A stretch of 56,061 bases of DNA from Fuchsiella alkaliacetigena (lineage in GTDB: Bacteria; Bacillota; Halanaerobiia; Halobacteroidales; Acetohalobiaceae): assembly GCF_023227765.1 (NCBI RefSeq), contig NZ_JALKBZ010000016.1:1-56061 (forward strand). The letters are read 5' to 3'. This document shows, piece after piece, positions 9,081-16,559 of the stretch. Within the stretch, counting starts at the first letter, position 1. Every line of letters begins with the position of its first letter. The notes below the pieces were generated by a model. It saw nothing but the letters and a program-made list of their open reading frames with translations, had not been told where the DNA came from and did not search any database. Position numbers and translations under genes: made by a program.

Positions 9081-10181
9081 TTATTTTAATTTGCTTGTTA
9101 GTCTATTTAAGACCCAACCTGCAACTACTTTTTGTTTATCCTCATCAAGCCATTCTACTAAAAGCCAGTTATCTTCTTTATATAAGACCTTTATAGCTGA
9201 TCCAAATTCTAATTTTTTAACTTTTTCAGATTCTAAAGATTTTCTTTCTTTTAAAATAGCATAATCTGAGCTGATAAATTTATAGTCATTGATTTTATGT
9301 TGGTTTCGTTGTAGGTTCGATTTATATTTTTCTAGAGTATCTTTCTTTCCTAAGAAATCGTACATTGAGCTTCTAATATCTTCAAAACACTCTTCAACAA
9401 GAGGTTTGAAGAAAAAAGATATAACATAAATAATAAACCTTGTGATTAAAGTAGCCACTATACCTAGAGTGATCGTCCTTATTTCTTGACTATTAATGGA
9501 GTTTGTTGCCTTAGAAATCACTTGTTGCACAATGGATTCCAAGTTGAAAACCAATTCATAGAGCCCGTCTACTAAGTAGGCTGTTAAGTCAACTTCTGAC
9601 AGAATAATATCTATAATTTGTCTGGTTTTTTCAGGTGATCTTTTTATAGTAATTGAAGCTGGTTTGTCTGTAACAGCTGTATTTTTCTTTTCTTCCTTAA
9701 AATTTTGTATTTCTTGATTGAATTTATCTATGAATTCATCTCTGAATATCATGTCTATTTCGTCTGGTGAGTTGATAGTTAAAGGGGTTTCTAATTCTTC
9801 TAAAAAACTTATGGTTTCTAGGGATATATCTTTAATGCCTGGTATAGAAATGAGGTCTTTGAATGTTTGATTTAATTTTTTTATAAAGTTATGATTTTGG
9901 GATATTATTTCTTGATAGTACTCGAAATCGGCCTTGATATTTGGTATAATAAAGTTAATATCAAGATTTGTTAAAGTGCCTAAATCAATTATTTCTATTT
10001 CAGAAAGCGAGTGCTGAACTCTTATTCTTGAATCATAAATCGAGTTAATTGTTGAGTTTAATTCTTCTAGGTCTTGCCTAAACTGATCTATATTTTCTAG
10101 AGTTTGAGAGTAATTTGTTAAAAATTTTCTTTGTTGTTCAAGCTGTTCAAATAATTCTAAGTGTTCTGTTATGTAGTCCAT
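9081..10181 (-). CDS. Membrane-anchored coiled-coil protein with C-terminal SH3-like domain
   Basis: The 366-residue product has a long N-terminal helical region (about 1-130) with coiled-coil character. A hydrophobic segment around residues 235-260 (IVATLITRFIIYVISFFF) probably spans the membrane. A C-terminal bacterial SH3-like domain (about 305-366) has the typical GSAIKVLYKEDNWLLVEW...GWV pattern. The ATG follows GAGGTGA. It lies upstream of, and in the same direction as, the restriction cassette, separated by 123 bases. SH3-like domains often bind peptides or cell-wall fragments, but no ligand can be deduced. A defence role is only suggested by the neighbourhood. Confidence 0.6.
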   Translation of the reverse strand: MDYITEHLELFEQLEQQRKFLTNYSQTLENIDQFRQDLEELNSTINSIYDSRIRVQHSLSEIEIIDLGTLTNLDINFIIPNIKADFEYYQEIISQNHNFIKKLNQTFKDLISIPGIKDISLETISFLEELETPLTINSPDEIDMIFRDEFIDKFNQEIQNFKEEKKNTAVTDKPASITIKRSPEKTRQIIDIILSEVDLTAYLVDGLYELVFNLESIVQQVISKATNSINSQEIRTITLGIVATLITRFIIYVISFFFKPLVEECFEDIRSSMYDFLGKKDTLEKYKSNLQRNQHKINDYKFISSDYAILKERKSLESEKVKKLEFGSAIKVLYKEDNWLLVEWLDEDKQKVVAGWVLNRLTSKLK

Positions 10182-10221
10182 TGAATCTCACCTCTTAAAA
10201 AATATTATAGGAGTGGTTAAA

Positions 10222-10461
10222 ATGCTTTACATTTGTGGTGTAACTGTTGCAGTACTTAATTTAGCTGGATTTTATGCTGAACCTATAATCCCAGGTTTTT
10301 TGAGATACTTAGTGCCTAGTGTATATGTTGGCTTACTTGTTTACACAGGAGTAATCAGCGGTTTCGAAGATGGTCTTAGAGTGTTTAATGCCTATGTTAT
10401 TTCTTTGCTTGTGTTAATTCATATAGGTATGCTCCTATCGGAAAACTTTTTGCCAAATTAA
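10222..10461 (+). CDS. Small integral membrane protein
   Basis: The product has about 79 residues with two or three hydrophobic helices: an N-terminal one ending near PIIPG, a central one (YLVPSVYVGLLVYTG) and a C-terminal one (YVISLLVLIHIGMLL). The ATG at 10222 sits behind AGGAGTGG, so it is preferred to the GTG nine bases earlier. It is divergent from the SH3-like protein gene at 40 bases and is followed by a GGGCCC-containing imperfect hairpin at about 10477-10510. No family is recognised. Small membrane proteins near immunity genes can be exclusion proteins, but nothing in the sequence proves that. Confidence 0.5.
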   Translation: MLYICGVTVAVLNLAGFYAEPIIPGFLRYLVPSVYVGLLVYTGVISGFEDGLRVFNAYVISLLVLIHIGMLLSENFLPN

Positions 10462-10602
10462 TTATAGAAGTTATATAGGGCCCTGTTCCTAACAAGCCGG
10501 GACCTATTCCCATTTTAAGAATATGTCCTTGCCCCTTAGATTTTGGACAAGAAAAGACTATGCTTTTCTAACAGAAAATTGCTCTAATTTACTCGCTAAT
10601 TC

Positions 10603-11547
10603 TTATGCTACTAGCTTGACACCATCTATTAGCTCGTTAACCAGCTGGCTATGATAATAAGCTGGTGGAACACCTGAGATGCTTGAATGTGGGCGTTCTT
10701 GATTATATCTAGCTACAAATTCATCTATAGAACCTTTACAATGAGCAATATGACGATAATGAGTCTGATATACTTCTTCTCGTTTTAGTGTTCCGTGAAA
10801 ACTCTCAATATGAGAGTTTTGTTCTGGAGTATTAACAGCTATTCTTTCGTGCTCAATATTTGTTTCGCTAATATAGTTTTGAAAGTCATTGCTTCTAAAC
10901 TGAGTACCATTATCCGTTCTTAAAACCAAGTTATCTATATCTCGTGAATTTACTGCCTTCTTTAAGGCTTTAAGAGCTTCATCAGTTCGGCATCTAAGAC
11001 CTACATGATGTCCTACTATTTCTCTGGTATAAACATCTATTATATCGAACATATAGACCCAGCGACCGCTTTTATCTAAATACATTTGAACCATATCCAT
11101 TTCCCATAATTGGTTAGGAGCTGTTAATTCACGTTTTTGCTTTAACTGATAATTATCTGGTTTTGGAGTAACTTTGTCTTGTAACAGATCAAGTACATCC
11201 ATTATACGGTAAACACGCTTGTGATTGACTTTTAAACCATGCTTAAACCTTAAGTAATCAGTCATCATTCTATAGCCTATATAAGGATGCTCTCTGCAGT
11301 GCTCTTTAATTAGCTCGATAACTTCTTTTTCAGCTACTACATTACCAGCTTGATCATAAACTGGATGACCTGAATAAAGTTTTTTACTGCTATTATTATT
11401 CTTAGAGCTAGCGTTATTTAGGCGATAATAATAGGTGCTTCTTGCTATATTAAAGGTTTTACAAAGCTCAGTAATTGAATAGTCAACTTTAAGCTGATTA
11501 ATTGCTTTGACCTTATCAGTGATATTTAATCCAGCCAGGGCTTTTTT
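10603..11547 (-). CDS. IS3-family transposase OrfB (DDE catalytic part, made by -1 frameshift)
   Basis: The frame encodes the integrase-like catalytic domain. It includes an HTH_21-like region (HPVYDQ...HPYIGYRMM) and the DDE residues in WEMDMV, LRTDNGTQF and NSHIESFHGTLKRE. It has no good start codon of its own. It is entered from orfA by -1 slippage on A_AAA_AAG at 11541-11547, a classic IS3 frameshift site, to give OrfAB. An ATG at 11268 would yield only a truncated protein that lacks the first part of the domain. All catalytic residues are present. Confidence 0.88.
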   Translation of the reverse strand, partial: KKALAGLNITDKVKAINQLKVDYSITELCKTFNIARSTYYYRLNNASSKNNNSSKKLYSGHPVYDQAGNVVAEKEVIELIKEHCREHPYIGYRMMTDYLRFKHGLKVNHKRVYRIMDVLDLLQDKVTPKPDNYQLKQKRELTAPNQLWEMDMVQMYLDKSGRWVYMFDIIDVYTREIVGHHVGLRCRTDEALKALKKAVNSRDIDNLVLRTDNGTQFRSNDFQNYISETNIEHERIAVNTPEQNSHIESFHGTLKREEVYQTHYRHIAHCKGSIDEFVARYNQERPHSSISGVPPAYYHSQLVNELIDGVKLVA

Positions 11548-11825
11548 TTAAGGATTTCCATCTGAACTTTTTGTTCGCCAATGATCTTTTTCATTTCCTG
11601 GATTTGCTGTTCTTTTTCTTTAAGTTCAGCATCCTTTTTAGACTTAACTTGATTATTGTTAGCTAAACCATCTAAAGCACCGTTAAGAAAGTCTTTTTTC
11701 CAAGTATATATGGAATTGCGACTAACTTCATATTCATCAGCTATTACAGATGGCTTACGACCTTTAAGAACTTCTAGCACTATCTCCATCTTAAATTCAG
11801 GATCATAAGTTTCACCTTTTGGCAT
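11526..11825 (-). CDS. IS3-family transposase OrfA (helix-turn-helix, leucine zipper)
   Basis: The 99-residue product binds the element ends. It has an HTH_Tnp_1 domain (YDPEFKMEIVLEVLKGRKPS, then EYEVSRNSIYTWKKDF) and a C-terminal coiled coil (about residues 60-95) of the leucine-zipper type. Its last codons run through the A8 tract at 11542-11549, where ribosomes can shift to the orfB frame. The ATG lies about 70 bases inside the right inverted repeat. OrfA alone usually represses transposition, while the OrfAB fusion is the transposase. Confidence 0.9.
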   Translation of the reverse strand: MPKGETYDPEFKMEIVLEVLKGRKPSVIADEYEVSRNSIYTWKKDFLNGALDGLANNNQVKSKKDAELKEKEQQIQEMKKIIGEQKVQMEILKKKPWLD

Positions 11826-11896
11826 TATTTTTACCCCCTATAATTATTATAAAGTGTTAACTGACCTTTTGTCCAACATCAATAGGGGGCGTCACA

Positions 11897-12224
11897 AATA
11901 CTTACTTTTCAATCTTCGGAAATCTTCTTTTGAAAGCTTTTCTTTTAACCCTCTTAACTCTTGAGCATCAGTCATATCTAAATATCTATCCAGGACATTG
12001 ATAGTTGCCTTATATCTACCAGTGTGATAATACATTTTAGCCAATTCTCTGTATGCAGCTGGGGCCGGTCCTATCCCAGAGCTAACTAACTTCAGCCATT
12101 TCTCATCCCTAAACTTAAGTAGAGTCTGTGTTTTGATCGGGCCCTGGGTTTTTGAGCGGAGCAGGGCGCACTTTAGGTAAAGATTAAGAGGGTTAGGCTG
12201 TATACTTATATATTTAATTAAACC
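11897..12224 (-). pseudogene. Gene remnant with TPR-like C-terminus, struck by the IS3 element
   Basis: On the minus strand one frame is open from the stop codon of the SIR2-like gene to the IS end. It contains YRELAKMYYHTGRYKATINV, a TPR-like helix pair, then LDRYLDMTDAQEL and a charged tail. There is no ribosome site or start codon. The part near 12076-12170 is shared with the GGCC-rich repeats (copy B). With the IS removed, the frame would end in TCT TAA two codons past the insertion, and the insertion itself supplies an immediate TGA. This is the tail of a decayed gene. The function of the parent is unknown. Confidence 0.5.
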
Positions 12225-13316
12225 TCACCACCCGAAACTTTCATTATTATTATTATTAAGTTCTTTATTCAACAAATCTATAGCACTTGAGAAATATTCT
12301 TCTTTAAAATCAAACCTATCTGAAATTCCTCTTCCGATTAAACCCTTATATCTTTTCTTTACTGCTGGATTAGGGTCAAACACCCAAAATCTCCTTATTC
12401 TTGAATCTCCTAAAGTTCCTAATGCAAATAAATATCTGAAAAAAGAATCACTTTTAGGCAATGAATATCCAAAAACATAAATATTTTTTGCATCCCCTAA
12501 TTCTTTTGCAGCTTGATGCCAAACATTTGTTAATTTGCCATGATAACTAGTTTTATTCCAGGTTGGAGGAACAATTAATGGGACTTCATTAATTTCATCA
12601 TGTTTATGATTAACTTTACATATTTTTTCACTATTACAAGTAAGAAAGTAGTCTGAACCTAAAGTATGTTTATTAAACGATATATTGGCAGGAATTATAT
12701 CATCGCATTTTAAACAATGTGCCCAATTAATGGAACCATGTAGCTTTAATATTTTAACACCGTAATTACTATCAGGGTTAAGACAATAATTGCTTTCTAT
12801 ATTATTTAGTTTAAAAGCTACATCTAGTGCTAGATCATAATTGAAAGTGATAATCGCCGAATTGTTAACTTTATTTTCTTGGTTATTATCTTTACTATTC
12901 TTATCTATATTTTTTATTAATTGAACGAATTTATCATAAGAAGGTGTTGGCTTAGCAAAAGTTGATTTGCCTTTTGGATATCTAATGCTTTTTTCTAAAG
13001 TTTTTACAATCAAAATTACTAAAGCATTTCTAACTTCCGAAATTTCCTCTTGAGAATAGTCATCTAATTTTTTAATGATTTTAGCCATTTCTAATATTCC
13101 AAAGAGTGATTCTATATTGTTTAAATCTAAATAAGATTTTGCATATACACTATAAAGATCTGAAATAACTTTAAAAACTTTTTTTATACTCTTCGAATAA
13201 TCTTTAAAAAAATCATTTCTTAGTAAATCTTCAGCTCTATCTAAAAAATTATCCATTACTGGTGCTCCTGATTCTACTGAAGCACCAGCACCTAATATAA
13301 AAACATTTTCAGCCAA
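12225..13316 (-). CDS. SIR2-like domain protein A, probable antiphage NADase
   Basis: The 363-residue product belongs to the SIR2-like (SIR2_2) group found in bacterial defence systems, where such domains usually hydrolyse NAD+. Visible motifs are FILGAGASVESGAPVMDNF (nucleotide-binding Gly-rich loop), IITFNYDLALD, ILKLHGSINWAH (with the His expected as catalytic), VPPTWNK and VFGYSLPKSDSFFRYLF. Two Cys pairs (CLKCDD and CNSEKIC) may bind zinc. It starts with TTG behind AGGAGGAG. At 363 residues it is too short to carry the SLOG domain of ThsA. It resembles protein B at 14177 in motif order, so the two are paralogues. It is bracketed by repeat copies B and C. Confidence 0.8.
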   Translation of the reverse strand: MAENVFILGAGASVESGAPVMDNFLDRAEDLLRNDFFKDYSKSIKKVFKVISDLYSVYAKSYLDLNNIESLFGILEMAKIIKKLDDYSQEEISEVRNALVILIVKTLEKSIRYPKGKSTFAKPTPSYDKFVQLIKNIDKNSKDNNQENKVNNSAIITFNYDLALDVAFKLNNIESNYCLNPDSNYGVKILKLHGSINWAHCLKCDDIIPANISFNKHTLGSDYFLTCNSEKICKVNHKHDEINEVPLIVPPTWNKTSYHGKLTNVWHQAAKELGDAKNIYVFGYSLPKSDSFFRYLFALGTLGDSRIRRFWVFDPNPAVKKRYKGLIGRGISDRFDFKEEYFSSAIDLLNKELNNNNNESFGW

Positions 13317-13370
13317 ATTAATCTCCTCCTAGATTTGAAATCCTCATATATTTTATATCAAAGTTTGTTC

Positions 13371-13445
13371 AAAACTAACTGAATTCAGTCATCGCTAAAC
13401 TTAAGTAGAGTAGGCCCTATGTTCTTGACCTGGCCCTATTTCCTT
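13371..13445. repeat. Degenerate GGCC-rich intergenic repeat, copy C
   Basis: The stretch shares CTAAACTTAAGTAGAGT exactly with 12107-12123 (copy B). It also shares the pattern GGCCCTATGTTCTTGACC...GGCCCTATTTCC with 4704-4735 (copy A). Together copies B and C flank the gene of SIR2-like protein A in direct orientation. This is what one would expect if that gene was gained as a cassette by recombination between repeats. Confidence 0.45.
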
Positions 13446-13500
13446 GAATGTATTAGTGTAGAGGTTAGTTTATTTATAAAATATTATCGTTTTAGATTTC

Positions 13501-13572
13501 GTATAATGATTTAGAAATATTTAATACCCCTAGGATTCACGCTGTCCTGTTGTTGCAGTGTGAATTTTTTTA
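13501..13572 (+). ncRNA. Candidate small RNA ending in a strong terminator
   Basis: On the plus strand TATAAT (about 13501) is followed about 35 bases later by ATTCACGCTG, an 11-base loop and CAGTGTGAAT, then TTTTTTT. That is a 10-bp rho-independent terminator. All annotated genes on both sides read leftward, so this terminator serves no known gene. A transcript of roughly 65 nt is possible. The -35 box is weak, so the promoter is uncertain. Confidence 0.4.
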
Positions 13573-13675
13573 ATGCTGATTGATTTCATAAGTTAGTTCC
13601 AGTTTGCTTTTATAAATTTAAATTGGATGTCGCTAACTTTGTGTTATGTGATGTTGGGGCTTTAAAGCATTAACA

Positions 13676-14140
13676 TTATCTTAAAGCTAATATTTTTTTA
13701 TAAAAATGTTTTAAAGAAAAATCTTTAACTGAATCTAAATTTTTAGAGCTTTGATTTAACTCTATTTTATAGTTATCATAAAAAATTATTTCTAAGATAA
13801 ATTTAGACTCATGAGTTTTACTATCAAACACATCTAAATCATCAATTTTAAAAGATAGAGTCTTTATATCACATAAACTTCTACATGTTAACTCAAATTC
13901 GTTTATCTTATGATCATTTGCACTCTTATTAGATTTGATTTCCCATAAATTTTCTTCAATTATAATATAAATACTTTGTATATATGGATCCTCTTTTGGA
14001 GAGAATGCGGCATCTATCTCATCTAAATTCCTTATATTTAAATATTCACATAAAAAATCAAATGTTACTTTAGTTCCAAAAAAACTTTCTAATTTATCAA
14101 GATGAATATTTAAACATCTTTGGTCATATGTATCTACCAT
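13676..14140 (-). CDS. Unknown protein between the two SIR2-like genes
   Basis: The product has 154 residues with no recognised family. Predicted alternation of charged and hydrophobic residues suggests an alpha/beta fold, for example IQSIYIIIEENLWEIKS followed later by FILEIIFYDNYKIELNQ. It has no membrane segment. The ATG follows GAGGTGA. The gene ends 360 bases before the gene of SIR2-like protein A and begins 37 bases after the stop of protein B, so it is probably cotranscribed with B. An inhibitor or partner of the SIR2-like effector is a reasonable guess from position only. Confidence 0.6.
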   Translation of the reverse strand: MVDTYDQRCLNIHLDKLESFFGTKVTFDFLCEYLNIRNLDEIDAAFSPKEDPYIQSIYIIIEENLWEIKSNKSANDHKINEFELTCRSLCDIKTLSFKIDDLDVFDSKTHESKFILEIIFYDNYKIELNQSSKNLDSVKDFSLKHFYKKILALR

Positions 14141-14176
14141 AATTAAATCACCTCATAATAATATATTTAATAAAAT

Positions 14177-15229
14177 TTAGATAGAATCAGTTGACATAAA
14201 TTTCTCATGTGCCTCTTCAAGAACATTATAAGAAAATGTTTTATTACCAGTTAAGGAACTATTATTATTTTTAAAAGCATCTTTTATAGTTTGAAAATAA
14301 TCCATTACATTACCATTTTTAAACCTATAACAATTAAAATCTATAAAATTATCATAATTTTCCTTAATAGTTCCTTCGGGATCTAAAGTGATAACATCAA
14401 TAGATTTTAAATGCTCAGAATCTAAAATCGAAGATTTAAATAAATACGTCATATAAGAATCTGTCATTGGTAAAGAATATCCCAAAATTCTAATATGATT
14501 AGCTTCTTGCAATAATTTATTAGCAAGTTTCCAAGTTTCTAATACATCAGAATTTGAATTTTTATTCCAAGTAGGAGGCACTATATTTCCTTTTTCTATA
14601 CAACCATGTAATTTACATAAGCAAAATTTATACGAATCCTTTTCATAATCATTAATGGAATTTACAATCTGTAAATCATTCTCCCATTCATATGTATTAG
14701 ATAAAAATTTAATATAATTTTCAATAACCATATCATAGTTAAGACTAACCATAGAATAGTCATATTTTCTATCTGTAGATACTTTACCTAATATATTTCC
14801 ATCTACTTTTTCAAATACTAAATTTAGAATATTAGTTATAAGGTTACCATATAAATTATGTTTGGAATTATCTCCCATAATAAAATCATAAAAATCACTA
14901 TGAAGTCTATCTTTAGGAGTTATTTCGTCAGTATAATAATTTATTACATCAGTTATATAATCTATAAATATATCTCTTTGATTATTATCAATAAGATAAT
15001 TTCTCATTTCTAATACAGATAATATTTCTTCAATATTAAATAAATCTGCGTCATAATAATTTTTAATAAATGACATATCGTTTATTAACTCAAATACTTC
15101 TTTAAAATGATCATACTTATCGGGTTCAGAAAAATACATATCTTTAGACTTAAAAATAAAATTAGACATAACTGGTAATCCAAGTGGTGCTGAAAATCCA
15201 GCCCCTAATATGTAAACTACTTTTTCCAT
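14177..15229 (-). CDS. SIR2-like domain protein B, probable antiphage NADase
   Basis: The 350-residue product is a paralogue of protein A. It shows VYILGAGFSAPLGLPVMSNF, SLNYDMVIENY, CKLHGCIEKGNIVPPTWNK (His of the catalytic region kept) and ILGYSLPMTDSYMTYLF. It lacks the Cys-rich insert of A. The ATG follows AGGAGATG. It is the middle gene of the minus-strand cluster, 204 bases after the cyclase-like gene and 37 bases before the 154-residue gene. SIR2-like enzymes of defence systems deplete NAD+ on infection. What activates this one is unknown, and the neighbouring cyclase-like and TIR proteins are candidates. Confidence 0.78.
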   Translation of the reverse strand: MEKVVYILGAGFSAPLGLPVMSNFIFKSKDMYFSEPDKYDHFKEVFELINDMSFIKNYYDADLFNIEEILSVLEMRNYLIDNNQRDIFIDYITDVINYYTDEITPKDRLHSDFYDFIMGDNSKHNLYGNLITNILNLVFEKVDGNILGKVSTDRKYDYSMVSLNYDMVIENYIKFLSNTYEWENDLQIVNSINDYEKDSYKFCLCKLHGCIEKGNIVPPTWNKNSNSDVLETWKLANKLLQEANHIRILGYSLPMTDSYMTYLFKSSILDSEHLKSIDVITLDPEGTIKENYDNFIDFNCYRFKNGNVMDYFQTIKDAFKNNNSSLTGNKTFSYNVLEEAHEKFMSTDSI

Positions 15230-15433
15230 TTTTCATCTCCTCTGTTTTAGAAATTTTTCTTCCATTAGAAGTTTTTCTCATAACGTTCTTCGGGTTGTCG
15301 ATGCCCATGAAAACTCATAATCTCCAAACAAAAATTGAGATTTTTATAAATAAAATCTAATTTCTTTTTATGCATTAAAATAGGTGTCGGCAACGCGATG
15401 TTAGATGAAGTGACATCTCACATAAAAACACAT

Positions 15434-16489
15434 TTAATCTATAATAATTATCTTTTTTTCGTCATTAACACACTCACTAATCATTTCTTCGATTTCATTA
15501 CTTTCATGTTCTTTTTCAAAAAATCTTGCATATCTTTTTTCAATATTATATTCTTTCTCAGTTTCTCTTATATAGGCTTGTAATTTTTTATCAGCAGCCC
15601 ATTTTGTATGTGCTTTTATACAAATGCAGCCTTCTTCTTTTTTTATTTCAGATTTAAATGTAAACAAATACCATGTCGGTTTAAAAATTTTATTATCATA
15701 TGTCATCATCGACTTACTTACAGTCAAATTTTCTTGAATATCATCTGGATAAATTTCAGAAATTTTTTGATTATGATATCTTGCTACCCATAAATATTTT
15801 CCCTTTATTTTTGCTTTATCAGTATTATTTAAATTTTGTTCAATTCTTTCTTTATGTTTAGCTAAGTAAGATAACTGTGCTTCCTTCCCATCAACTTCTT
15901 TAATATATTCTAAATAATCTAAAAAAGCTAACCCATCTGCATCTCTTTTTATTAAATTATTTAATATAGGAAAATTATCTTCCCACTCTTTTTTTCTTAA
16001 TAAATTAATAACCGAACTATCAATTAATACTCTAGGATAAATTGCTTCTTTACTTTCTAACTTATAAGAATTAACTAAACCTGAAGAAAAAATAATATCA
16101 TCACTTTGATAATGCAAATCGACGGTCACTCCACCTCTTATAAAAATATTATTAACAATTAATTCAGCCTGTATATACATTATATTTAGAAGAAAGAAGA
16201 ACACCCAATCAGCTATATAATCCTCTGAATTTTCTATGCAATCTGAACTAATACTAATACAATCTGAAAAGATTTTAAATTTTGGATCTATTTTTAAAGA
16301 TTCATCCTTCGGAGATAATTTAGAACTCAAATTTCTTTCTACACAACTACTAATACTATCCTTTAAATTTTTAATAATCTCAACTGCTTCTGATTTATTT
16401 TCATTTGCCTGTTTAATTAAATTAGAAAATCCCATAATATCAATAAAAGCCACTATTTGTTCCTTATATTCTACTTCTTTATCAGACAT
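15434..16489 (-). CDS. Class III nucleotidyl cyclase-like protein, candidate signal generator
   Basis: The 351-residue product starts with IVAFIDIMGFSNLI, which matches the first metal-binding Asp motif (FxDIxGF) of class III cyclases. FSDCISISSD follows, in the position of the second metal-binding Asp. The segments IFIRGGVTVD, SYKLESKEAIYPRVLID, DADGLAFLDYL and YLWVARYHN mark a widespread family with a cyclase-like N-terminus and an extra C-terminal part. Base-specifying and transition-state residues cannot be assigned by eye, so activity is unproven. The ATG follows AAGGAGGG. It lies 70 bases downstream of the TIR gene in the same direction. Pycsar systems pair a pyrimidine cyclase with a TIR or membrane effector, so a related two-gene system is a plausible reading. 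Confidence 0.65.
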   Translation of the reverse strand: MSDKEVEYKEQIVAFIDIMGFSNLIKQANENKSEAVEIIKNLKDSISSCVERNLSSKLSPKDESLKIDPKFKIFSDCISISSDCIENSEDYIADWVFFFLLNIMYIQAELIVNNIFIRGGVTVDLHYQSDDIIFSSGLVNSYKLESKEAIYPRVLIDSSVINLLRKKEWEDNFPILNNLIKRDADGLAFLDYLEYIKEVDGKEAQLSYLAKHKERIEQNLNNTDKAKIKGKYLWVARYHNQKISEIYPDDIQENLTVSKSMMTYDNKIFKPTWYLFTFKSEIKKEEGCICIKAHTKWAADKKLQAYIRETEKEYNIEKRYARFFEKEHESNEIEEMISECVNDEKKIIIID

Positions 16490-16559
16490 TAATATAAACC
16501 CTCCTTAAATAATGTCATTTCATCTGACCTCAGGTTAGACGATCGTAGGTATACTTAAT

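Larger units (their letters stand above)
10524..11896 (-). mobile_element. Intact IS3-family insertion sequence with 4-bp target duplication
   Basis: The 1373-bp element carries overlapping orfA and orfB. Its ends are imperfect inverted repeats, each starting TGT and sharing a GCCCC block and TTGGACAA. The left arm is about 10524-10551 and the right arm about 11868-11896. It is bracketed by the direct repeat AATA (10520-10523 and 11897-11900), the target duplication expected for IS3 elements. Both reading frames are complete, so the copy may be active. It landed three codons from the end of a gene remnant. Confidence 0.85.

Noticed and set aside
15398-16508. Plus-strand frames opposite the cyclase-like gene
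   Set aside because: They are Phe/Ile/Ser-rich shadows of the minus-strand gene and lack ribosome sites.
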